Shown here in pieces: positions 8,937-18,022 of a DNA stretch of 64,000 nucleotides. A model generated the notes under the pieces. It was not told where the DNA came from and did not search any database. It saw only the letters and a list, made by a program, of their open reading frames with translations. The first letter of the stretch is position 1, and each line of letters opens with the position of its first letter. A program made the translations under genes and the position numbers. The DNA is from DATJPW01 sp963752855 (GTDB lineage Bacteria > Desulfobacterota > Desulfomonilia > Desulfomonilales > Desulfomonilaceae), in assembly GCA_963752855.1 (NCBI GenBank), contig CAVVZX010000053.1:1-64000 (forward strand), given 5' to 3'.

Positions 8937-9445
8937 ATGCATTCAACAGACAACGAAATCCTCGAAATAGTCGACTCCGATGACAACGTGATCGGAACAG
9001 CGACACGCGCGGAAATCCAAAATCAGGGCTTATGCACCGGGCCGTGCATATTTTTGTGTTCAATGCGGCGGGTGAGATCTATGTGCAAAAGCGTTCCGAG
9101 TCCAAGGACAGGTATCCCGGTAAATTGGACTCCTCCGCAGCAGGACATGTCGATCCCGGCGAATCGTACCATGAGACGGCGGTCAGAGAGCTTAGCGAAG
9201 AAATAGGCATCAGCGCGGAAGTGGAGGAGGCGTTCCGGGTCCAGGCTTCGGAAATCACGGATCAGGAGCACGTGGTCCTCTTCACGACGTCGACCGACCA
9301 GCAGCCGAGACCTAATCCGGATGAAGTGCAGTGGGGAAAATTCATAAGACCCGAAGAATTGACTCGTATGATGAATGAAAACGCGAACGATTTTGTGCCC
9401 GCGTTTGTTTTTCTGTGGAACGAATTCCTGAGGGCCAAGACATGA
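8937..9445 (+). pseudogene. NUDIX hydrolase (Idi-like subfamily), frameshifted
   Basis: Hydrolase of nucleoside diphosphate-linked compounds, resembling the isopentenyl-diphosphate-isomerase-like NUDIX proteins of about 170 residues. The first frame encodes EILEIVDSDDNVIGTATRAE. The second, from about 9032, gives HRAVHIFVFN and a perfect NUDIX box GHVDPGESYHETAVRELSEE followed by IG (GX5EX7REUXEEXGU). The join lies at CAGGGCTTATGCACC near 9025-9032, where one missing base would restore a single frame, so a base-call error is likely. The 3' end overlaps dtd by ATGA, suggesting translational coupling. The substrate cannot be predicted. Confidence 0.82.
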
Positions 9446-9882
9446 GAGCTGTATGCCAGAGAGTCTCACGCGCGAGCGTCGCTGTGGACGGCAAGGTCGT
9501 TGGGAGCATCGGACCCGGCCTCTTGGTCCTCTTGGCCGCGTCGAAAGATGACGGCCCTGAGCAATCGCTTTGGATGGCTGACAAGATAGCCGGCCTGCGG
9601 ATCTTTTCCGATACGCAAGGAAAAATGAATCTAAGCCTTGTCGACGTCCGAGGGGAAATCCTCGTGGTTTCCCAGTTCACTCTTTATGGAGACTGCCGAA
9701 AGGGTAAACGGCCGTCCTATTCGGAGGCTGCTCCACCGGCTGAGGCTGAAGCTCTGTATCGGAGCTTCATCGAGGCTCTCCAAGCCAAAGCAATTCCCGT
9801 TCAGGAAGGGATATTCGGCGCCATGATGCAAGTGGAACTGGTGAATGACGGCCCGGTCACGCTGATCGTGGATTCGCCATAA
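9442..9882 (+). CDS. dtd: D-aminoacyl-tRNA deacylase
   Basis: Removes D-amino acids (and glycine mischarged on tRNA-Ala) from tRNA, a proofreading step in translation. The sequence is complete at 146 residues: MRAVCQRVSRASVAVDG at the start, the SQFTLYGDCRKGKRPSY block with the catalytic region, and the NDGPVT cis-Pro loop near the end. The start at 9442 is chosen over an upstream in-frame codon because it gives the canonical N-terminus and overlaps the NUDIX stop as ATGA. The gene is followed by a palindromic repeat that could act as terminator. Confidence 0.95.
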   Translation: MRAVCQRVSRASVAVDGKVVGSIGPGLLVLLAASKDDGPEQSLWMADKIAGLRIFSDTQGKMNLSLVDVRGEILVVSQFTLYGDCRKGKRPSYSEAAPPAEAEALYRSFIEALQAKAIPVQEGIFGAMMQVELVNDGPVTLIVDSP

Positions 9883-9885
9883 TTT

Positions 9886-9963
9886 GGATTTTTCGGAGAG
9901 GCATTTCGGGAGAACCTTTTTTTATGTAAAAAAGGGTTCCCCGAACCATTCTTCAAAGAATCC
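9886..9963. repeat. Palindromic repeat family, copy a
   Basis: The core palindrome at 9905-9945 pairs TTCGGGAGAACC with GGTTCCCCGAA around a T-run/A-run centre. Outer arms begin GGATT and end AATCC. It is related to the copies at 18833, 26702, 26903, 29248, 31711, 32476, 34327 and 49264. It lies between dtd and the cupin gene and could serve as a transcription terminator for dtd. Confidence 0.7.
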
Positions 9964-9965
9964 CT

Positions 9966-10010
9966 ATTTTCATTTTGTCCCAGGCCTCGGCCTGGGAACA
10001 AAATGAAAAT
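9966..10010 (+). promoter_or_regulatory. Long perfect hairpin just upstream of the cupin gene
   Basis: ATTTTCATTTTGT-CCCAGGCC pairs with GGCCTGG-AACAAAATGAAAAT over about 21 base pairs with a TC loop. It ends 17 bases before the cupin ATG and directly before its AAAGGAG ribosome site. It has no T-run on the plus strand, so a simple terminator reading rightward is less likely. It may be a control element of the cupin mRNA or an unrelated inverted repeat. Confidence 0.45.
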
Positions 10011-10027
10011 AATCAAAGGAGTCCAAA

Positions 10028-10339
10028 ATGGCTTTCTGGAACTTATCATCCATCGAACTCGCGGAGTTCAGGCCGGGCATTCTCAGCAAGGCAGAAATCG
10101 GCGCTGATCTGATCATGGCTTGTATGGAAATCGGACCTGGAAAAGAAGACCCAGGGCATGAACATCCGTTCGACCAGGCCGGCGTCATCTTGCAAGGCCG
10201 GATAGAGATGTTCATAGGCGAAGAACGAAAAACGCTTGGCCCGAATGAAGCCTATTTCATACCATCTGGCTTCCGGCACGGCTGGAAGACCTTCGAACAG
10301 CCCGCAAGGATCCTGGATATTTCCGCGAAAAAGAAATAG
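10028..10339 (+). CDS. Small cupin-domain protein
   Basis: A 103-residue single-cupin protein. The metal-site motif 1 is visible as PGHEHPFDQAGVILQGRIEM (two His, and Gln in place of the usual third His) and motif 2 as PNEAYFIPSGFRHGWK. Such proteins act as small metal-dependent sensors, isomerases or dioxygenase relatives, and the exact role cannot be predicted. The ribosome site AAAGGAG lies seven bases before the ATG. It stands alone on the plus strand between dtd and the oppositely oriented folE2, behind an unusual hairpin (9966-10010). Confidence 0.75.
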   Translation: MAFWNLSSIELAEFRPGILSKAEIGADLIMACMEIGPGKEDPGHEHPFDQAGVILQGRIEMFIGEERKTLGPNEAYFIPSGFRHGWKTFEQPARILDISAKKK

Positions 10340-10427
10340 GAGACAACGCATCGTACGGGCGACCGGCGGTGGCCTGCCACTTTGACCATCGTCGCTCTAT
10401 CTCCCGTGAATCGCGAAACGCTTAACC

Positions 10428-11273
10428 CTAGATCGATCCGTTACGGCTCAGGACCGATGCTTCCTGGAGGCATTCCGGCTCGGGCGAGAAGTCCTTTTCA
10501 ATCATCGCGTACGCGCTATGGTTGTGGATGGACTCAAAATTTTCGGCCTCAATGCGGTACCACGGGAAGTTGTTCTTCTCCCTGAGTCGGGAAAGCGCCG
10601 ACCGGACCACGTCTTCCACGAACATCGGATTGTCATAGGCTCTCTCGGTCACGAATTTTTCGTCCGGTCTCTTTAGCAGAGAGTAAACTTCAGAACTGAC
10701 CGAAGATTCAATTACTTCTATTATTTCCTCGATCCAGAAAAACCTCTTGAACCGCAGTTGCACCCGCACAACTCCCCGTTGATTATGCGCCCCATATGCG
10801 GATATTTCTTTGGAGCAGGGGCAAACCGTGTTAACCGGGACTTCAACGCCAACAATTAGATCAAATCGCTCCGCGAGCGACCCTCTCATGAAACATGTAT
10901 ACGACATCAGCCCGGGAGTCGCAGTGATGGGCGCGGTTTTTTCCATAAAATACGGGAATTCCACATTCATATGAGCGCTTCGGGCCTGAAGCTTATTCTT
11001 AATCTTTTCGAGGATCTCCTGGAATTTCTCCATAGAGATCTCCCCGCGGAATTCATTGAGCACCTCTATGAATCGACTCATATGTGTGCCTTTGAAATCG
11101 TGGGGCAAGTTCACGAAAAGATCGAATAAGCCAACGGTATGTTGCAGTTGTCTAGTACGGTCCTTCACCGAAATCGGGTAACGCAAACCCTTAACACCCA
11201 CCTTATCAATGGGAATATTGCGTTCGTCAGGCTGATTCTGAACATCAGGAATGGGCATTAATTGCACGGTCAT
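10428..11273 (-). CDS. folE2: GTP cyclohydrolase FolE2 (type IB)
   Basis: Converts GTP to 7,8-dihydroneopterin triphosphate, the entry step for folate and queuosine precursors. The 281 residues match the zinc-flexible type IB family. HTVGLFDLFVNLPHDFKGTHMSRF and the metal-cysteine motif VNTVCPCSKEISAYGAHNQR are visible, as is FVEDVVRSALSRL. The start codon overlaps the stop of queD (ATGA), so the two genes form a tight operon transcribed leftward from a promoter near 11650-11750. Pairing with queD suggests supply of queuosine, though folate supply is also possible. Confidence 0.94.
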   Translation of the reverse strand: MTVQLMPIPDVQNQPDERNIPIDKVGVKGLRYPISVKDRTRQLQHTVGLFDLFVNLPHDFKGTHMSRFIEVLNEFRGEISMEKFQEILEKIKNKLQARSAHMNVEFPYFMEKTAPITATPGLMSYTCFMRGSLAERFDLIVGVEVPVNTVCPCSKEISAYGAHNQRGVVRVQLRFKRFFWIEEIIEVIESSVSSEVYSLLKRPDEKFVTERAYDNPMFVEDVVRSALSRLREKNNFPWYRIEAENFESIHNHSAYAMIEKDFSPEPECLQEASVLSRNGSI

Positions 11274-11647
11274 TCCCCCTTACTGCGAAATGTGGCCCGA
11301 GCTGTGTCCGATTCCCAAACCGAGACGCTGCTCAATGTCCCGTTCCGCTCCGGAAGCTGCGAAGCGATTTGATCGAAAAGATACGCCGCGAGGTTCTCCG
11401 CAGACGGCTCGATCTTATCGAACGGCGGTATTTCATTCAGGAACGCATGATCAAGCGGCTCTAAAACGCGACCGGTGATTTGCTTCAAGTCCCCGAAATC
11501 TATTATCATGCCGCCCGGTCCCGGAGACTCGGCCTGAACGGTGACGTGCACTTTATAATTGTGTCCGTGCAAATGTTCACACTTTCCTTTATACTCTCGT
11601 AAGAGATGAGCCGAGGAGAAGCCGGCGATTATTTCAATTTCGTACAT
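11270..11647 (-). CDS. queD: 6-carboxytetrahydropterin synthase
   Basis: Second step toward queuosine: turns dihydroneopterin triphosphate into 6-carboxy-tetrahydropterin. The 125 residues show FSSAHLL and CEHLHGHNYKVHV (zinc histidines), IIDFGDLK, LDHAFLN, and the late ENLAAYLF and VWES motifs. The start at 11647 (MYEIEIIAGF) is chosen because it gives the family N-terminus and has CGGAG upstream; the frame stays open to 11821 with unrelated sequence. It overlaps folE2. queC and queE are not in this window. Confidence 0.93.
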   Translation of the reverse strand: MYEIEIIAGFSSAHLLREYKGKCEHLHGHNYKVHVTVQAESPGPGGMIIDFGDLKQITGRVLEPLDHAFLNEIPPFDKIEPSAENLAAYLFDQIASQLPERNGTLSSVSVWESDTARATFRSKGE

Positions 11648-11833
11648 GGGTAGGCTCCGACGCTTGTTTACTAAAAATATTACATAATGAACGAAACACC
11701 TTGATTCTATCAACCAAAACATAAAAAGACATTGACAACTTACCTGAATTGGGAATATATCCAGATCCACGCCACCGAAAAACCGCCCGGTGGCGCTGAA
11801 ATTCCCAAGGAAATCGGCCAAAGGAGTTGTTGG
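11648..11833. promoter_or_regulatory. Divergent promoter region of queD and the HtrA-like protease
   Basis: An AT-rich 186-base stretch lies between divergent genes and must hold both promoters. Leftward candidates are weak (TTGATA near 11708 with an AT-rich box about 18 bases on). I looked for a preQ1 riboswitch in front of queD and did not find a convincing one. The plus-strand gene has AAAGGAG before its ATG. Confidence 0.35.
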
Positions 11834-12850
11834 ATGTCGGCTTTCCGATTCGGAATCTTAATCTTCATATTATCACATATTACATCGGTATTGGTTCTTC
11901 TTCCCGCGAATTCGACCGCTGATAATATAATGCTTCGCAAAGCGGCCACGCCACCCTCTGCGCACGCCATTCAGAGTCACCGTTCGAGGGCTGCCGATGA
12001 ACAGGGCAATGTGAACCGGAAGAATAGAATCGGATTGTCTCCGGCCCCTTTCAAACCCACCCCTGTGGAGAGTGAGCAGGAGCAGGCTTCACCGCGCCAA
12101 AATCCATTCCCGGATATCAGGGACCTGATCAAAAAGGTCAATCGATCTGTAGTCTCGATTCGTATGCTCGATTCGGGCTCCAGCTTCCCGCTGGGCAGTC
12201 TGGGTATTACCGGGGAATCCCCGGGAAAGGCGCTTGGATACGGATCGGGGTTTGTTGTATCGAGCAACGGCCACATAGTGACAAACGAACATGTGCTGCG
12301 TAATGGGACTCAAGTAGAAGTGGAGTTGTTGGGCGGCAGAAAATTCATGGCCAGGGTATTATCCAGAGACGCCAAGAACGATTTGGCCCTTCTGAAAATT
12401 GATGCGACCAATACCCAGCCTGTCAAGATGGGGAATTCCGAGTCGGTCGAATTGGGTGAATGGGTGGTCGGAATCGGAAATCCTTATGGAATAGGCCAGT
12501 CGGTGATGATCGGGATTGTGAGCGCACAGAAGAGAATGATCCCCGGGTCCGGGTACCCCCCACTTATTCAGATTGACGCTGCTATGAATCTGGGCAATTC
12601 GGGGGGGCCATTGTTCAATCTGGACGGCGAGGTAATAGGAATTAATACTATATTGCTCTGGAAGAGCCAGGGGATAGGCTTCGCCACTCCTATTAATTTA
12701 GCTAAGGAGTTTCTGGATCGGAGAGCTCACCCACCGGTTAGGGCTGCGTCCGCGACCGAGGCGACTCCTATGGGTCCGGTCGCTGACAGACCGCGTACCC
12801 GCTCGGAATCTTTTAACCCGTTGGACCCGCCGTGGAAATTCAAACACTAA
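11834..12850 (+). CDS. Exported trypsin-like (HtrA/DegP-type) serine protease without PDZ domain
   Basis: A periplasmic protease for quality control of envelope proteins. The start at 11834 is chosen for its AAGGAG site and because it begins a signal peptide (MSAFRFGILIFILSHITSVL). After a low-complexity linker, the S1C protease domain runs from about residue 100 to 310. The catalytic triad is visible as His in IVTNEHVL, Asp in KNDLALLKID and Ser in GNSGGPLFN. No PDZ domain follows and the protein ends with a short Pro/Arg-rich tail, unlike classical DegP (about 450 residues with two PDZ). The frame also opens upstream at 11732. The M18 aminopeptidase gene follows 28 bases later, so the two may be cotranscribed. 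Confidence 0.88.
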   Translation: MSAFRFGILIFILSHITSVLVLLPANSTADNIMLRKAATPPSAHAIQSHRSRAADEQGNVNRKNRIGLSPAPFKPTPVESEQEQASPRQNPFPDIRDLIKKVNRSVVSIRMLDSGSSFPLGSLGITGESPGKALGYGSGFVVSSNGHIVTNEHVLRNGTQVEVELLGGRKFMARVLSRDAKNDLALLKIDATNTQPVKMGNSESVELGEWVVGIGNPYGIGQSVMIGIVSAQKRMIPGSGYPPLIQIDAAMNLGNSGGPLFNLDGEVIGINTILLWKSQGIGFATPINLAKEFLDRRAHPPVRAASATEATPMGPVADRPRTRSESFNPLDPPWKFKH

Positions 12851-12878
12851 AGAACAAATATACAACAGAGCGTCTCAC

Positions 12879-14297
12879 ATGCCGAGCCCCAAGAAAAGCG
12901 ATAGAACTCGGGACCTAAAAGAAAAGCTGTTCCGGAAGCCGGTTCCTGCATGGGACAAGCTGTCCGGACATGAAAAGAAGCAGGTCTTTACGTTCGCTGG
13001 AGAATACCGTGATTTTTTGAACCGGTGCAGAACTGAGCGAGCTGCGGTAAAATATTTTGTGGAACATGCCTCAAAGACCGGATTCAGCGATATTGACAGC
13101 CGAAAACCGCAAGGCCCGAAAGTGTTTCGAGCCATGAGGGGTAAGGCCCTGGCCATAGCGATCATGGGCAAACGGCCTATCATAGACGGCGCCCGACTCA
13201 TCGCTTCACATATCGACTGCCCCAGGCTGGACCTAAAGCCTAATCCGTTATACGAAGACATGGGTCTTGCGCTGCTCAAAACGCAATACTATGGCGGCAT
13301 AAAGAAATATCAGTGGGTTTCTCGTCAATTGGCGATCTGCGGTACGATAGTTCGTGCGGACGGATCTGTTGTGGAAATAGAAGTGGGCCTGAAACCTGAT
13401 GAGCCTATTTTCACAATACCTGACCTGCTGCCGCATCTTGCTCGAAAGCAGATGGAACAGAAGGCTTCGGAATTAATTCCCGGCGAGAGCCTCAACTTGA
13501 TTGCCGGAAGCGCCCCTTACGGCTCCGAACAAACCGACGATCGGGTGAAAATGACGGTCCTGGAATGGCTTCAGCGCAAATATGGTATCACTGAAGAGGA
13601 TTTCACCAGCGCGGAAATTCAGGTGGTCCCTGCTGAGCCGGCAAGAGACGCGGGACTGGATGGCGGCCTGATCGCCGGATACGGGCAAGATGACCGAGCC
13701 TGCGCCTATGCCAGTTTTCGGGCCATGATGGAAATCGCTAAACCCGAGCGCACGGCCGTGGCAGTTTTCTACGACAAAGAAGAAATCGGTAGTGAAGGCA
13801 ACACGAGCGCCCAATCACGCTTTTTGGAGATGTTCTTGACCGATCTCCTGGAATTATCCGGAGTGGAGGCAACGTCCAAAAATATTCATAAGCTTTTCTT
13901 CAACAGTAAGGCATTGTCCGCGGACGTAGCCGCGGCGATTGACCCGACATTCGCTGATGTGTACGAGAAGCGAAATGACGCCAGGCTCGGTTACGGCATT
14001 GCGATTAAAAAGTACACCGGGCGTGGGGGCAAAGGTCAGGCCTCCGATGCCAATGCTGAATACGTCGGATGGGTGCGCAAGCTGTTCAACGAACATGGCA
14101 TTGTCTGGCAGCCGGCGGTCCTGGGCAAGGTGGACGAAGGGGGTGGTGGGACCGTGGCCAAGTACTTGGCTAATATGGGAATGGAAACCCTTGATTGCGG
14201 TCCGGCGCTTCTGGGGATGCATTCACCTTTGGAGGTGAGTTCCAAAGACGACGTTTGGATGTGTCACAAAGCTTTTAAGACATTTCTTTCCAGCTAG
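12879..14297 (+). CDS. M18 family aminopeptidase
   Basis: Zinc metalloaminopeptidase of the aspartyl-aminopeptidase family, removing N-terminal (often acidic) residues from peptides in the cytoplasm. The protein is 472 residues, the usual size. Metal and catalytic residues are visible in IASHIDCPRLDLK (first His-x-Asp), GQDDRACAYASF, and DKEEIGSEGNTSAQS (the Glu pair). The late GMHSPLEV contains the last metal His. No signal peptide is present. It follows the HtrA-like protease gene closely. The reading frame is intact. Confidence 0.92.
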   Translation: MPSPKKSDRTRDLKEKLFRKPVPAWDKLSGHEKKQVFTFAGEYRDFLNRCRTERAAVKYFVEHASKTGFSDIDSRKPQGPKVFRAMRGKALAIAIMGKRPIIDGARLIASHIDCPRLDLKPNPLYEDMGLALLKTQYYGGIKKYQWVSRQLAICGTIVRADGSVVEIEVGLKPDEPIFTIPDLLPHLARKQMEQKASELIPGESLNLIAGSAPYGSEQTDDRVKMTVLEWLQRKYGITEEDFTSAEIQVVPAEPARDAGLDGGLIAGYGQDDRACAYASFRAMMEIAKPERTAVAVFYDKEEIGSEGNTSAQSRFLEMFLTDLLELSGVEATSKNIHKLFFNSKALSADVAAAIDPTFADVYEKRNDARLGYGIAIKKYTGRGGKGQASDANAEYVGWVRKLFNEHGIVWQPAVLGKVDEGGGGTVAKYLANMGMETLDCGPALLGMHSPLEVSSKDDVWMCHKAFKTFLSS

Positions 14298-14838
14298 TGC
14301 TTCTCATTTGTCATTGCGAGGAGTGAGACGACTAGACAATCCCCCATAGCGAGATTGCTTCCCCCTCTTTTCAGCGAGGTCGCAATGATAGCCCACCCGA
14401 TTTGCCATCAGACTATTGGGCACCCAATAATTCACTGACCTGAAAAGCCAAATTTCAGAAAAAATTGTGAATCTACCCACGTGACATTTTGTGTTGACAC
14501 CATAGTTACGGCTCCAGTAAAGGTTTACTTAAATATGCGGCCGCGTATCAAATTGGATGGTTATCCTTCCAAAAAGTGATTGCGTTCAGTGATCGAAATA
14601 CTGTAAACTGAAAACCTGACACGGTAGATTCCTGAGGGTGTCCTGAAGGAAAACCGGAGTTTCAACGACAATAAATTGAAAATCATTGGGTGGTTTGCGC
14701 CACGGGCAGCGCCTTCAAATTTTGCAGGGCGGACGGACGTGGGGAAGAACCAGCGTGCGTCAGGAATGGGAGGATGGCTGAGAATCAATACTAAGGAACA
14801 ATCTACATAACGCTAATTTCAAGCGGAGGTAGTCACTT
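14298..14838. other. Intergenic region with a dispersed repeat and a possible promoter
   Basis: The region holds the repeat at 14310-14389 and, upstream of the thiolase gene, TTGACA at 14494-14499 with GTAAAG 17 bases on, a weak sigma-70-like pair. A GCGGAGG ribosome site precedes the thiolase ATG. A 75-codon minus-strand frame (14561-14788) has no recognisable motif, and I regard it as chance. Confidence 0.4.
14310..14389. repeat. Dispersed GTCATTGCGAGG-type inverted repeat
   Basis: It starts GTCATTGCGAGGAGTGAG and ends TCGCAATGAT, with GATTGCTTCCCCC inside. This is a decayed version of an inverted repeat phrase common in deltaproteobacterial intergenic DNA. It may end transcription of the upstream peptidase genes. 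A short fragment of the same phrase occurs near 30369. Confidence 0.55.
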
Positions 14839-16014
14839 ATGGAGCGGAACGTATGCGTTATAGCGGGAGGGATGTCCAAGTGGGGCGTTCGAGAAGGCAG
14901 CCAGAGGGATTTTTTCCAGGAAGCGGCCAAAGCCTGTTACAATGACAATCCTCAACTAAATCCCAAAGATATTGACGGTCTGTTGGTGGCGTCAGCCTAT
15001 ACGGAACGCACGTCTTATCAAACCCACCTTGCGCCTCTTGTGGCTGAATACGCGGGTATCAAGCCCAAGAATATTTGCGCCCGAGTTGAGCTTCTGTGCG
15101 CTAGCGGCAGTTCCGCGATAATACTCGGGTTCAGTATGATTAAGTCAGGACAAGCGGACATCGTAATGGTAGCGGGTGGAGAGAAATTATACACGCCGCA
15201 GAAATGGGAAGTGTTTTACAGCGAACTGGCCTCAGTCGATCACGACTGGGACGGCGCTCAGGGGCTGGGTCTTCCCCCGCCCGTGTTCGCTATGGTAGCC
15301 AAGCAGCACATGAAACAGTTCGGGACCAAGAAAGAGCATTTGGCCCAGATTTCGGTGAAGAACCGGCGCAATTCCGCAACTAATCCCCAGGCCCAGTTCC
15401 AGAAGCCTGTGACTATGGAAGAAGTTATGGCAGCCAAGATGATAGTGGAGCCACTGACCATCTTCGACTGCTGTCCCATCACCGATGGCGCCGCTGCCAT
15501 AGTCCTGGCCGTAGAAGACAAAGCCAAGACCATGACGGACAAGCCGCTGGTTTATATTCGCGGAACCGCCCAGGCGTCGGTGAACAACATGTCTGCAAAC
15601 ATGCCGAACTGGACAACATGGGAAGCGCTCAAAATCGCAGCTGACCAGGCGTACAAGAAATCAAAAATCGAGGCCAAGGACGTGGATTTGGCCATGACCC
15701 ATGACTGCTTCACCATTTCGGAAATTATCGAGATGGAGGACCTGGGGTTCTGCAAGAAGGGCGAGGGCGGCCCGTTTGTCGCGGACGGCCAGAACGATCT
15801 GGGGGGTCGAGTCCCGACTAATACCGATGGAGGTCTTCTTGGCTGTGGGCATCCGTTCGGCGGCACTGGAATCAGGCAGGGCATCGAGGTGATGAAACAG
15901 CTCCGAGGTGACGCCACCCAGCAGGTTCCGGGCGCAAAAATCGGGTTGACACATAACCTCAGCGGATTCATAGCCGCCCACACGGTCTTGATATATGGAA
16001 GGGAGGCAGCATGA
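14839..16014 (+). CDS. Thiolase (acetyl-CoA acetyltransferase / SCP-x family)
   Basis: CoA-dependent thiolytic enzyme of the non-decarboxylating, SCP-x-like branch (391 residues). The nucleophilic Cys lies in RVELLCASGSSAI. The catalytic His and second Cys sites are seen in MTHDCFTISEI and GGLLGCGHPFGGTGIRQ. The gene overlaps the next gene (a DUF35 zinc-ribbon protein) by ATGA. Thiolases of this branch, such as BbsB in toluene degradation, need a DUF35 partner (BbsA). With bamA and bamR downstream, a role in beta-oxidation of ring-cleavage products of benzoyl-CoA is plausible. The exact substrate is inference. A good GGAGG site precedes the start. Confidence 0.88.
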   Translation: MERNVCVIAGGMSKWGVREGSQRDFFQEAAKACYNDNPQLNPKDIDGLLVASAYTERTSYQTHLAPLVAEYAGIKPKNICARVELLCASGSSAIILGFSMIKSGQADIVMVAGGEKLYTPQKWEVFYSELASVDHDWDGAQGLGLPPPVFAMVAKQHMKQFGTKKEHLAQISVKNRRNSATNPQAQFQKPVTMEEVMAAKMIVEPLTIFDCCPITDGAAAIVLAVEDKAKTMTDKPLVYIRGTAQASVNNMSANMPNWTTWEALKIAADQAYKKSKIEAKDVDLAMTHDCFTISEIIEMEDLGFCKKGEGGPFVADGQNDLGGRVPTNTDGGLLGCGHPFGGTGIRQGIEVMKQLRGDATQQVPGAKIGLTHNLSGFIAAHTVLIYGREAA

Positions 16015-16499
16015 CAACTCCGGGCATCTCCATACTGGAAGGGAAATATATGGTCACCATGGACCTATTTCCCCAGCAATCTAAAGAATTCAACCAGATA
16101 TACCCGTTCTATCAACATTTACGGGAAGGTCGCCTTACCACCACGAGATGCAAGGACTGTGGCGCCGAGCCTTTCCCTCCCAGGGTAATGTGCCCCGAGT
16201 GCTACAGCACGAACATGGAATGGGTGGATTGGCCGACCACGGCCACAGTGGTGGAAGTCACGGAAGAGGTTGTCGGCGTGCCCCTCGGTTTCGGCCGCGC
16301 CCCGTTGATTCATGCCCTTATAGATCTCGAGGGGAAGAAAAACTTTTTTGTGCGAATCATTAATTGCCAGGCAGGCGAGCTGAAAGCGGGCGATAAGGTA
16401 AAGCTGTCCGTGTTCGATGTGGATCCGGTCCCGCAGGACATGGGCAGAGAGGTAGTGGAGATGCCACGCGTCTTTTATGCCTTTGAGCCGGTGAAATAA
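16011..16499 (+). CDS. DUF35 zinc-ribbon/OB-fold partner of thiolase
   Basis: A 162-residue acyl-CoA-associated protein with an N-terminal rubredoxin-like zinc ribbon (CKDCGAEPFPPRVMCPEC, four cysteines) and a C-terminal OB-fold domain. Such proteins clamp CoA substrates in thiolase or HMG-CoA synthase complexes. The start overlaps the thiolase stop (ATGA), supporting a two-subunit enzyme. A second in-frame ATG at 16050 after GGAAGGGAAAT is an alternative start giving a more usual N-terminus. No catalytic residue of its own is expected. The reading frame is intact. Confidence 0.9.
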   Translation: MTTPGISILEGKYMVTMDLFPQQSKEFNQIYPFYQHLREGRLTTTRCKDCGAEPFPPRVMCPECYSTNMEWVDWPTTATVVEVTEEVVGVPLGFGRAPLIHALIDLEGKKNFFVRIINCQAGELKAGDKVKLSVFDVDPVPQDMGREVVEMPRVFYAFEPVK

Positions 16500-16728
16500 C
16501 TTTTTCCCCAACCCCCGCGCCATACGGTTGTTACGCGCCGTATTGAGGCCGGGATAGAGCTGGTTTCTAGAATTCCGATCCGAGGAATATTGGTCTTTCT
16601 TAGAGTGGATGTTCCGTTTGCTCAAGGGTGACTCGACCATCTTGTGTGGTTTCTTCAGACCGTATTCCGGCGATTCGGAGTAGATGTAATGACAAATCGA
16701 CCTAAGCCTTAAATTCAAGGAGGGCAAC

Positions 16729-17860
16729 ATGGCATTAGAATGGCTACCGCGAGACAACAATCAGAGGAATCATATCCTCATCGGAAGCGAACACTGGGGT
16801 ACGGAAGCCCCGTGCACGGTCTACGAAAAGCGGCCTTTGATTTCTCCGGACGGGAAGGAAATACCGGGCCTTTACGTAGCATGGATTCGCCTGAATAATC
16901 CCGCGCAGTACAACTCCTATACGACTGAAATGGTCAAGGGAGTGATCGCCGGATTCAGCGCTGCGGGGCAGGACCGCTCAGTCGTGGCGGCAGTTTTCAC
17001 CGGCACCGGGGACAGGGCGTTCTGCACTGGTGGAAACACCAAAGAATACGCCGAGTACTATGCCAAGCGACCCGCCGAGTACGGCGAGTACATGGACCTG
17101 TTCAACGGCATGGTGGACTCGATCCTCATGTGCAAGAAGCCGGTCATCTGCCGCGCGAACGGCATGCGAGTCGCTGGCGGCCAGGAGATCGGTCTGGCGT
17201 GTGACATCACCATCTCGGCTGACACAGCGATTTACGGCCAGGCAGGCCCGCGGCACGGTTCCGCCCCGGACGGCGGTTCTTCGGACTTCCTCCCATGGTA
17301 CCTTTCCATGGAAGACGCCATGTGGAACTGCGTGAGCTGCGAAATGTGGAGCGCGTACAAAATGAAGGCCAAAAACCTGATATCCAAGATTGTCCCCGTG
17401 CTCAAGCAGGGTGACAAGTGGATGCGCAATCCGGCAGATAATCACCGACACCTACGTCCAGGACGGCGAAATAGTGTACGGCGAATTCAAGAGCGGCGCA
17501 GCGGCCAAGGAGGCCAGGGAGCTCGCGAAGACTCTGACCACGGATTTCGAGCTTCTGGATAAGGAAGTGAACAAGATCGTCTGGACGTTCGCGAATCTGT
17601 TCCCCGGCTGCTTGATCAAGTCCATTGACGGCATCCGAGCCAAGAAGAAGTTCTTCTGGGATACGATGAAACTCCCCAACAGACACTGGCTGATGGCAAA
17701 CATGGGCTACGAAGCGTTCTTGGGCTTCAATGCTTTCAACACCAAGAAGATCACCGACGTGGACGTCATCGACTTCATAAAATTCCGACAGCTAGTCGCA
17801 GATAGCAAGCCTATGACTGAGGAGGCCTTTGCAGAGGTCCTTGGGAAACCTAAGAAATAA
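16729..17860 (+). pseudogene. bamA: 6-oxocyclohex-1-ene-1-carbonyl-CoA hydrolase, frameshifted
   Basis: Ring-opening hydrolase of the anaerobic benzoyl-CoA pathway: adds water to 6-oxocyclohex-1-enoyl-CoA and cleaves the ring to 3-hydroxypimelyl-CoA. It belongs to the crotonase fold. FTGTGDRAFCTGGNTKEYAE and NGMRVAGGQEIGLACDITIS (oxyanion-hole regions) and the glycine-rich GQAGPRHGSAPDGGSSDFLP are visible. The C-terminal part (IITDTYVQDGEIVYGEF onward) lies in another frame. The join is near 17425-17440, within ATGCGCAATCCGGCAG, where a one-base indel would restore a protein of about 377 residues, the family length. An AAGGAGGGCAAC site precedes the ATG. Because it sits next to bamR, a sequencing error is favoured over decay. 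Confidence 0.87.
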
Positions 17861-18022
17861 CATGGGCCGGATTTTCGGCTAATAATCATCAGCTAATTTT
17901 GCGGTCGAGACACTGTTATCGAGCCCTCCGTTATTGACGTGAGGGCTCAACTTTCCTGGCTCGAACGCCGGCTCGTCGCCTGATGAGTCAGCGAAAGCGG
18001 CCGTTGAGGAGAGGAGAATTCG

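Noticed and set aside
11648..11833. preQ1 riboswitch upstream of queD
   Set aside because: I could not find the conserved preQ1 loop and A-rich tail; the region is simply AT-rich between divergent genes.
14561..14788. A 75-codon minus-strand gene
   Set aside because: No motif, no ribosome site, and it lies in the promoter region of the thiolase gene.
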